50,828 bases of DNA, taken from positions 1 to 50,828 of the forward strand of contig LNEO01000227.1 in the NCBI GenBank assembly GCA_001465015.1, read 5' to 3'. The notes beneath the pieces are model-generated. The model was not told where the DNA came from. It ran no database searches and was given only the letters and a program-made list of their open reading frames with translations. Source of the stretch: Deltaproteobacteria bacterium Ga0077539. GTDB taxonomy: Bacteria; Myxococcota_A; Polyangia; Polyangiales; Ga0077539. Shown here piece after piece: positions 44,864-50,828 of the stretch. The position numbers and the translations under genes were made by a program. The first letter of the stretch is position 1; the number at the start of each line of letters is the position of its first letter.

Positions 44864-45373
44864 TCAGCTCCTCTGAATCTTTCGCCACGGAACAATCGCG
44901 ACGAGCAGCACCTGGGCGGCGAGCGCCGGCAACGAGAGGAACTCGCGTTTGCCGGTCATGTTCGCGGCGCCGAAGGACAGACCGAAGAGCATCATCAGCG
45001 CCGCGAGCGGCAACGCGAGGCGTCCGGCCTTCGGGCGATCCTCTCGCGGCACGCTCTCGAAGCGCGCCAGCGCCTGAGCGAGGACCAGCTGAAGGCCGCG
45101 CTCTGCGACCTCGCTGCGCGACGCTCGATCGCCCGGGACACGATAGCCATCGACCGCGACGAGCTCGCCATCGCTCTTGGCCTCGCGGTATCGCCGCGCG
45201 GCGTCAGGAAGCTGGTCGAGCTGCGCGGCGAGAACGACGAACGCCTTGTGCGCCGCAGGATCTTCCCAATGACTCACGACGTTCTTCCACGCTGCTTCGA
45301 GAGGGGCTGTCGCGTCGCTCGCAGGAGCGTCGAGCGGTTGATCGGCAGAAGGCGGCGCAGGGACATCGGACAC
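44864..45373 (-). CDS. Hypothetical protein with C-terminal membrane helices, first in GTPase-kinase operon
   Basis: The 169-residue product starts at a GTG giving SDVPAPPSADQPLDAPASDA, a proline-rich segment, then a soluble helical region (WKNVVSHWEDPAAHKAFVVL and LPDAARRYREAKSDGELVAV). Two hydrophobic segments follow, LPLAALMMLFGLSFGAANM and LPALAAQVLLVAIVPW. No family is recognised. It sits immediately upstream of the GTPase, four bases apart, so it may anchor or localise the GTPase-kinase unit. This is inference from operon position. An upstream in-frame extension of 18 codons lacks coding character. Confidence 0.72.
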   Translation of the reverse strand: MSDVPAPPSADQPLDAPASDATAPLEAAWKNVVSHWEDPAAHKAFVVLAAQLDQLPDAARRYREAKSDGELVAVDGYRVPGDRASRSEVAERGLQLVLAQALARFESVPREDRPKAGRLALPLAALMMLFGLSFGAANMTGKREFLSLPALAAQVLLVAIVPWRKIQRS

Positions 45374-45535
45374 GGGCGACTCGAGAGAGCATAGCGCACC
45401 GCGCGGCGCCCTCGAATCATCGGCCAAAAACTTGCGCGATCGCCGTCACTTGGCGCAATGGGACCGAAGCGTCCCCTCGGCCGTCGGCCTCCGATCCTCG
45501 GAGCGTCCACTCCCCGCTCGAACGCCCTCATCACG

Positions 45536-46489
45536 ATGGCAGCCACTGAACACGCACCCGATTCGACCAGCGAGGGGCGCGAGCCATTCGTGCATCGAAC
45601 GGTCTTGCGCGATGAAGTGCTCCGCGCGATCGCTCCTCGGGATGGCGGCGTGTACCTCGACGTCACGCTCGGGGGCGGCGGGCACGCCGAAGCGGTTCTC
45701 GAGGCGTGCGGCCCGAGCGGCAAGCTCATCGGAATCGACCGCGATCCAGCGGCCCGCGAGGCGGCCGCCGCTCGGCTCGCGCGCTTTGGCGACCGGGTGA
45801 GCATCCACGACGCAACCATGTCGAGGGCACGATCCGTGCTCGAAACTCTGGGAATTTCTGCGGTCGACGGGCTTGTCGCGGACCTCGGAGTGTCCTCGCC
45901 GCAGCTCGATGACGCGGAGAGAGGCATGAGCTTTCGGGGCGACGGACCGCTCGACATGCGGATGGACCCGACGCGAGGGCAGACCGCGCGCGAGCTCATC
46001 GACTCGTTGACCGAGCGTGCGCTGGCAGACCTCATCTACGAGCTCGGCGAAGAGCGCGCCTCGAGGCCGATCGCGCGATCCATCCTGCGCGCGCGTGACG
46101 AGGGAAAGCTCGAGCGAACGCTCGACCTCGCCAAGGCCGTCTATCGCGTGCTCGGTCCTCCCCGCCGTGGGGGCGGCCTCGATCCGGCGACCAGGACCTT
46201 TCAAGCGCTTCGCATCGCGGTCAACGACGAGCTCGGCGAGCTCGACGCGCTGTTGCTCGCGCTTCCATCGCTGCTGGTCGAAGGCGGCGTGGCCGCGATC
46301 ATCTCGTTTCACTCCCTCGAGGATCGCAAGGTGAAGTGGGCGTTTCGCGAGGACGAGCAGCTCGATCCGCTCTGGAAGAAGCCTGTCGAAGCGTCGGACG
46401 AAGAGCAGCGTGAAAACCCCCGCAGCCGGAGCGCGAAGCTTCGAGCGGCGCGACGCGCGAGCGCGTCGGAGATGGAGCGTCGCCCATGA
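45536..46489 (+). CDS. rsmH: 16S rRNA (cytosine1402-N4) methyltransferase
   Basis: The 317-residue product (RsmH/MraW) N4-methylates C1402 of 16S rRNA. It has REPFVHRTVLRDEVLRAIAP, the SAM motif VYLDVTLGGGGHAEAVLEAC, IDRDPAAREAAAARLARFGD, VDGLVADLGVSSPQLDDAER, and the signature ISFHSLEDRKVKWAFR. The ATG at 45536 is preferred; an ATG at 45458 adds 26 poorly conserved residues. It is the first dcw gene here; the usual preceding mraZ is absent. Its stop overlaps the ftsL start (ATGA at 46486-46489). Confidence 0.96.
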   Translation: MAATEHAPDSTSEGREPFVHRTVLRDEVLRAIAPRDGGVYLDVTLGGGGHAEAVLEACGPSGKLIGIDRDPAAREAAAARLARFGDRVSIHDATMSRARSVLETLGISAVDGLVADLGVSSPQLDDAERGMSFRGDGPLDMRMDPTRGQTARELIDSLTERALADLIYELGEERASRPIARSILRARDEGKLERTLDLAKAVYRVLGPPRRGGGLDPATRTFQALRIAVNDELGELDALLLALPSLLVEGGVAAIISFHSLEDRKVKWAFREDEQLDPLWKKPVEASDEEQRENPRSRSAKLRAARRASASEMERRP

Positions 46490-46797
46490 CCACGTCACGT
46501 TTCGTAGCGCTGCTGGTGCTGTCCATCGCCGCGTCTGGGACGGCGTTCGTCACGCACCTCGCGTTGCGGTTTCAGAACATCGCCGTCGGGTACAAAGTGC
46601 AAGAGTCGCGAAACGAAGGGCAGCGCCTCCGCGAGCGCGCCAATCATCTCAGGATCGAGCTCGCGGCGCGCCGCGCGCCGCAGTCGCTCACGGACGTCGG
46701 ACGCTCGGAGCTCGGGATGGTCGAGTCCGATCGCGTCCTCACGCTTGTTGCTGGTGGACAGGCGCGTCCGGCGCGCCTCTCGGGGAGGCCGCGCTGA
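46486..46797 (+). CDS. ftsL: Cell division protein FtsL-like
   Basis: The 103-residue product fits FtsL, a small bitopic division protein. It has a short basic start, one transmembrane helix (VALLVLSIAASGTAFVTHLA), and then a periplasmic heptad region, VQESRNEGQRLRERANHLRI, ending SELGMVESDRVLTLVAGG. Sequence identity in FtsL is always low, so position is the main support: between rsmH and ftsI with overlaps on both sides (ATGA and TGATG). It would join the FtsQBL complex that activates the septal synthase. Confidence 0.85.
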   Translation: MTTSRFVALLVLSIAASGTAFVTHLALRFQNIAVGYKVQESRNEGQRLRERANHLRIELAARRAPQSLTDVGRSELGMVESDRVLTLVAGGQARPARLSGRPR

Positions 46798-48887
46798 TGC
46801 AAAACCTCGAACCGCGCCGCGCGCGCTGGCTCAAACTTCGCTTGGGAATTCTCGTCACGGGCATGTCCGTCGGCTTCGCGACGCTCGCGGCGCGCGCCCA
46901 CGAGCTGCAGGTCCGACAAGGCAGCCGACTGCGCGAGATGGCCGAGCAACAATACGATCGCGACGTCCGGCAGGCGCCGCGGCGCGGGACCATCTACGAC
47001 CGCAATCACGCCGCGCTCGCGGTCACGGTCGACGGCTTCTCGGTGACGGCCAACCCTCGCTCGCTCAGGCGCCGCGGCGTCGACGTCGTCGCGATCGGAA
47101 CGCGACTCGCGACCTGCCTGTCTCTGCCCGCAGATCGAGTCATCGAGGAGCTCCGACGCGACGTCGGGTTTCGATGGATCAAGCGGCACCTCTCGCCGGA
47201 CGAAGCGAGCCAGGTGCGAGCGCTGTTGCGAGAGAGCGCGTACGCAAGCGCGACCGAGGGCCTGCAGGTCATCGTCGAGCCGCAGCGCTGGTATCCCAAT
47301 CGAGAGCTCGCCGCGCATCTGATCGGCGCCGTCAACATCGACGGCGCGGGAATCGAGGGCGTCGAGAAGCAGCTCGACGCGCAGCTCCGCGGCAACGACA
47401 CGCGCTTGCGTGGCGTCCGTGACGCGATGGGCAGGCTGGTGTTCGCCGAGGGGCTCTCGCCATCCGAGGGGAGCGCGGGGCACGACGTCACGCTCACCAT
47501 CGACACAACAATTCAATTCATCGCAGAGCGAGAGCTCGGCGCGATGGTGCGCTCGAGCGAGGCCGTCGGCGGTAGCGTGATCGTGACGCTCCCGCAGACC
47601 GGCGAGATCCTCGCCATGGCGAGCTACCCGACCTTCGACCCCAACGACCTCTCGCATTCGACCGACGAAGGACGGCGCAACCGCGCGGTGATCGACCGGT
47701 TCGAGCCGGGCTCGACGATGAAGGTCTTCACCGTCGCGGGCGCGCTCGACGCGAACACCATCCAGGCCGGGCAGCTCATCAACTGCTACGGAGGAACGTT
47801 CACGATCGGCGATCGAACGATCCACGACACGCACGTCGATCAGTGGCTCACGCCCATGCAGGTGCTGGCTCGCTCGTCGAACATCGGCTCCGCGCAGATC
47901 GGCCTGGCGCTGGGCGCGGACGGACTCGAGCGCGTGTTTCGTCGCTTCGGATTCGGCGAGCGCACGGGGCTTCCGCTGCCGGGTGAGGCGCGAGCGCGCT
48001 TCGGTGAGCGACGTTGGTACGAGGTCGAGGTCGCGACGGTGGCGTTCGGTCAGGGCATCGGCGTGACGGCCGTGCAGCTCGCGCAAGGGCTCGGCGCGAT
48101 CGCGAACGGCGGTCGCCTCGTTCGACCGTTGCTCGTCACGCGCGTGCACGACGCGACGGGATCGCTCGTCGAAGAGCACGTTCCGGACGCCGGTCGATCC
48201 GCGATCGATCCGCGGGTCGCGCGGCTGGTCGCCGAGATGCTCACGGCCGTGACCGAGGACGGCGGAACGGGGACGGCCGCAGCGATTCCTGGCATTCGCG
48301 TCGCGGGAAAGACGGGCACCGCGCAGAAGGCGAAGCTCCGCGGCCGTGGCTACGACGAGAATCGCTGGGTGGGCTCGTTCTTCGGCTTCGCGCCGGCCGA
48401 TCGCCCAGAGATCGTCGTGACGGTCATCATCGACGAACCCGCGGGAAGCGACCACCAGGGCAACGCCGTGGCCGCGCCGGTGTTTCGGCGAGTCACCGAA
48501 GAGACGCTTCGATACCTCGGTCGACTTCGTCGATCGGGCGGTCCGCAGACGATCGGCATCGCGACGGTGCGCCCGCAAGCGACGACCACGAGCGCGTTGG
48601 TGCTGCCAGCATCGACGCCCGCGGCGGGAGCGACGCAGGGCGACGCAGGAGCCTCTGGATCGGCCATGCCTTCGCTGCTGGGAATGACTGTTCGACGCGC
48701 CCTGGCGACGCTGGCCACGCAGAGCATCGAAGCCGAGGTCGTGGGCGCAGGGCTCGTGTCGCGGCAGGTTCCCGCGCCCGGCGAGCCGCTCGGGGCCGAT
48801 CGTCGCGTACGACTCGAGCTCGAGCCGGGAGGGGGCGCGCCGCGACCGGTGGTGGACGCGGACGCCGCGGTGACCGAGAGTCCCTGA
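46797..48887 (+). CDS. ftsI: Septal transpeptidase FtsI (PBP3) with C-terminal PASTA domain
   Basis: The 696-residue product is a class B penicillin-binding protein that crosslinks septal peptidoglycan. A single N-terminal membrane helix (LGILVTGMSVGFATLAARAH) is followed by a pedestal domain (APRRGTIYDRNHAALAVTVD). Transpeptidase motifs are Ser306-Thr-Met-Lys309 in FEPGSTMKVFTVAG, SSN at 360-362 in VLARSSNIGSAQIG, and KTGT at 505-508 in VAGKTGTAQKAKL. One PASTA domain is at the C-terminus (SAMPSLLGMTVRRALATLAT). PASTA on FtsI is common in deltaproteobacterial relatives. Its start overlaps the ftsL stop. A long Ala/Thr/Pro linker precedes the PASTA unit. Confidence 0.96.
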   Translation: MQNLEPRRARWLKLRLGILVTGMSVGFATLAARAHELQVRQGSRLREMAEQQYDRDVRQAPRRGTIYDRNHAALAVTVDGFSVTANPRSLRRRGVDVVAIGTRLATCLSLPADRVIEELRRDVGFRWIKRHLSPDEASQVRALLRESAYASATEGLQVIVEPQRWYPNRELAAHLIGAVNIDGAGIEGVEKQLDAQLRGNDTRLRGVRDAMGRLVFAEGLSPSEGSAGHDVTLTIDTTIQFIAERELGAMVRSSEAVGGSVIVTLPQTGEILAMASYPTFDPNDLSHSTDEGRRNRAVIDRFEPGSTMKVFTVAGALDANTIQAGQLINCYGGTFTIGDRTIHDTHVDQWLTPMQVLARSSNIGSAQIGLALGADGLERVFRRFGFGERTGLPLPGEARARFGERRWYEVEVATVAFGQGIGVTAVQLAQGLGAIANGGRLVRPLLVTRVHDATGSLVEEHVPDAGRSAIDPRVARLVAEMLTAVTEDGGTGTAAAIPGIRVAGKTGTAQKAKLRGRGYDENRWVGSFFGFAPADRPEIVVTVIIDEPAGSDHQGNAVAAPVFRRVTEETLRYLGRLRRSGGPQTIGIATVRPQATTTSALVLPASTPAAGATQGDAGASGSAMPSLLGMTVRRALATLATQSIEAEVVGAGLVSRQVPAPGEPLGADRRVRLELEPGGGAPRPVVDADAAVTESP

Positions 48888-48889
48888 CC

Positions 48890-50419
48890 GTGCAACCGCC
48901 GATCGAACCTCACGCCACCCTCGCAGAGCTCGCTCGCGAGGTTCCCGACGCTCGTATTGTCGGGGATCCAAACGCCGAGGTCCGCGATGTTCGCCACGAC
49001 GCGCGCGAGGTCGAGCGCGGTGACGTGTTCGTCGCGCGCCGAGGGCAGAAGCGCGACGGCGCGGAGTTCGTCGGCGCGGCCATCGAGCGCGGCGCCGCGG
49101 CGATCATCAGCGAGCGCGAGCTCGAAGGATTGAGCGTCCCGCAGATCGTCGTGAGCGACGCCCATCGCGCGCTCGCCTTCGCCAGCTCCGTGGTCTGGCG
49201 ACACCCCAGCTTTTCGCTCGAGGTCGTCGGCGTCACCGGAACCAACGGAAAGACCACGACCACCTGGTTGATCGAGCACGTCCTCGAGCGCTGCGGCGTC
49301 AAGACGGGGCTCCTCGGGACGGTCGCGCATCGCTTCGGCGCTCATCGATGGCCCGCGCTTCACACGACACCGGAGAGCGACGATCTCGCTCGGCGTATGG
49401 CCGCGATGCGCGCTGCGGGAGCGGAGAACCTCGCGATGGAGGTCTCGTCGCACGCGCTCGAGCTCGGTCGCGTCGAAGCCGTGCGGTTTCGCGTGGCGGC
49501 CTTCACGAACCTCACGCAGGATCACCTGGATTTTCACGGGTCGATGGACGCATACGCCGCTGCGAAGCGACGGCTGTTCACCGACCTGGGACCCGCATCG
49601 AGCGTGCTCAACGTCGACGACGCGCACGGCGCGAGGTGGGCTGAAGAGGGCGTGTGCGGGCTGCTCGTGACGTACTCGCCGTCGGGCCGACGCTCGGACG
49701 CGATGTTCACGGTGCGCGATCGACACGTGGACGCGCGCGGCATGCACGCAGTCGTGGACACGCCGGACGGTCGCTTCGAGCTGAGCACGCCGATGTTCGG
49801 GTGGCACAACCTCGAGAACATCCTGTGCGCGGCGTGCTGCGCGTGGGCGCTCGACATCCCCTGCGATCGCGTCTTCGAGGCGCTGCGAGACGCCGTCGGC
49901 GCGCCCGGAAGGCTCGAGCTCGTACGCGGATCCGACGCGGATCCGCTGGTGTTTGTTGATTATGCGCACACGCCAGACGCGCTCACCAACGTACTTCGGG
50001 CGCTGCGCGAGCAGTCCAGGGGAGGGCGGCTTATCTGCGTGTTCGGGTGCGGCGGCGATCGAGACCCATCCAAGCGCGCGCCCATGGGCAGCGCGGTCGC
50101 GCAAGGAGCAGACGTCGCGGTTCTCACCACGGATAATCCTCGCACCGAGGACCCGGCGAAGATCGCGGCGCAGACCGAGGAGGGGCTCTCGAACGCGGGG
50201 TTCGCGCGGGTCGACGCCGACGCGCTCGGGGCCGCGACGAAGGGCTCGTACGCGGTCGTGCTCGATCGTCGCGAGGCGATTCACAGAGCGATCCGCGGCG
50301 CGACCGCGGGGGACATCGTGCTGATCGCTGGCAAAGGCCACGAGCCGTACCAAGAAGTGAACGGCGTTCGACACGCGTTCGACGATCGCGTCGAAGCGCA
50401 CGCGGCGTTCGGGGGCTGA
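48890..50419 (+). CDS. murE: UDP-N-acetylmuramoyl-tripeptide synthetase MurE, meso-DAP type
   Basis: The 509-residue product adds the third amino acid to the peptidoglycan precursor. The ATP loop is GVTGTNGKTTTTWLIEHVLE (114-133), with the second motif ENLAMEVSSHALELGRVEAV and LTQDHLDFHGSMDAYAAAK. DNPR at 415-418 in VLTTDNPRTEDPAKI is the meso-diaminopimelate recognition motif. The end is IAGKGHEPYQEVNGVRHAFD. The GTG start lies two bases after the ftsI stop, indicating coupling. In most dcw clusters murF follows; here it does not (see findings). Confidence 0.97.
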   Translation: MQPPIEPHATLAELAREVPDARIVGDPNAEVRDVRHDAREVERGDVFVARRGQKRDGAEFVGAAIERGAAAIISERELEGLSVPQIVVSDAHRALAFASSVVWRHPSFSLEVVGVTGTNGKTTTTWLIEHVLERCGVKTGLLGTVAHRFGAHRWPALHTTPESDDLARRMAAMRAAGAENLAMEVSSHALELGRVEAVRFRVAAFTNLTQDHLDFHGSMDAYAAAKRRLFTDLGPASSVLNVDDAHGARWAEEGVCGLLVTYSPSGRRSDAMFTVRDRHVDARGMHAVVDTPDGRFELSTPMFGWHNLENILCAACCAWALDIPCDRVFEALRDAVGAPGRLELVRGSDADPLVFVDYAHTPDALTNVLRALREQSRGGRLICVFGCGGDRDPSKRAPMGSAVAQGADVAVLTTDNPRTEDPAKIAAQTEEGLSNAGFARVDADALGAATKGSYAVVLDRREAIHRAIRGATAGDIVLIAGKGHEPYQEVNGVRHAFDDRVEAHAAFGG

Positions 50420-50740
50420 GCGGGACGAGCCTTGTCGCGGTGCGGGCCACGGGGAGATGGCCACAGCGCGGATCGCGCGGCGAAGGCTAGGAGCGACGCT
50501 ACGATAGTCATGGCAAGCCTCGCTGCTGCGAAGAGTTGTGTGGTCACTGCCCTGCGAGCACCGAGGCTTTTGGCCTTCGACGATCTGCAGTGCACGACCG
50601 CTCTCGATCGACGCAGCCCGAGCACGGCGGGGATCTCGATGCGATGTTCTTTGCCACGAGCCGATGATCGGCTCGTCGTCGCTCATGCGCGGAGCCAGTG
50701 AGCGCGGCCCCGAGCGGCGGAGCATGATTGCGCCGAGCGA
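50420..50740. other. 321 bp region after murE without a supported gene
   Basis: No reading frame here has convincing protein character on either strand. No tRNA, clear terminator or repeat was identified. It separates murE from a leftward gene whose last codons begin at 50741. Confidence 0.6.
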
Positions 50741-50828
50741 TCACAGGTCGATCTGCATGCCTACTTCGACGACCTGCTCTGTCGGGATGTTGAAGTAGAG
50801 CGTCGCGTTGCGGGCGTTGCGCGAGAGC
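50741..50828 (-). CDS. C-terminal end of a leftward gene, cut by the window
   Basis: Only the last 28 codons are present: LSRNARNATLYFNIPTEQ, then VVEVGMQIDL and a TGA at 50741-50743. The start is beyond the window. The short sequence does not identify a family. It is convergent with murE across 321 bases. Confidence 0.55.
   Translation of the reverse strand, partial: LSRNARNATLYFNIPTEQVVEVGMQIDL

Noticed and set aside
46644..48971. Leftward open frame of 775 codons antisense to ftsI
   Set aside because: Shadow of ftsI; no recognisable domain and no ribosome-binding site.
50420..50740. Possible tRNA or small gene after murE
   Set aside because: No cloverleaf pattern, acceptor end or coding character could be recognised.

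Overview
The window is GC-rich chromosomal DNA with dense genes, GTG starts and strong antisense ORF shadows. Gene content points to a myxobacterium-like member of the Myxococcota: several lipoproteins, a MopE-type metal-binding motif protein, a PATAN/DUF4388 protein, an MglA-like GTPase next to a sensor kinase, and an FHA-AAA+ regulator. This placement is inference from families; no rRNA or tRNA was seen. 

Layout. 1-6266: truncated DUF418 membrane protein divergent from a TetR regulator, two small membrane proteins, an OafA-type acyltransferase, a scarred region where a frameshifted lipoprotein start meets a damaged unknown gene head-on, and a truncated hemoglobin operon. 6422-8802: MoxR AAA+ ATPase and VWA-like metallopeptidase with a rearranged junction marked by an inverted repeat of about 65 bp. 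8971-15002: exported His-rich methyltransferase, beta-propeller lipoprotein, PGM1-like ATP-grasp ligase divergent from a 77-residue unknown, and a ketopantoate-reductase relative. 15053-20369: a 126 bp palindromic element, then a leftward five-gene run with an McrB-like AAA+ ATPase and a DUF2357/PD-(D/E)xK nuclease (a candidate McrBC-type defence cluster), an HTH-like protein and two small unknowns. 20508-30250: surface and lipoprotein genes, a PATAN protein and a giant coiled-coil protein. 30321-33657: groES-groEL with promoter, CIRCE operator and terminator, an unknown gene and rpoZ. 33741-39936: response-regulator/GAF/PAS protein with an orphan HisKA, lamin-tail lipoprotein, larC and larB. 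40143-45373: FHA-AAA+ regulator, thiL, PocR-type histidine kinase, MglA-like GTPase and a membrane protein. 45536-50419: dcw genes rsmH-ftsL-ftsI(PASTA)-murE; the series stops after murE.

Functional themes. groESL is clearly under HrcA/CIRCE-type control. The GTPase and kinase overlap by ATGA and are probably one signalling unit. LarB and LarC make the nickel-pincer cofactor, but LarE and LarA are not in the window. The dcw genes are tightly overlapped and translationally coupled. The most unusual features are the templated-looking inverted repeat in the MoxR/metallopeptidase locus, the large palindrome whose arm contains a stop codon, the McrBC-like cluster with its accessory genes, and several signalling proteins missing a normally essential part.
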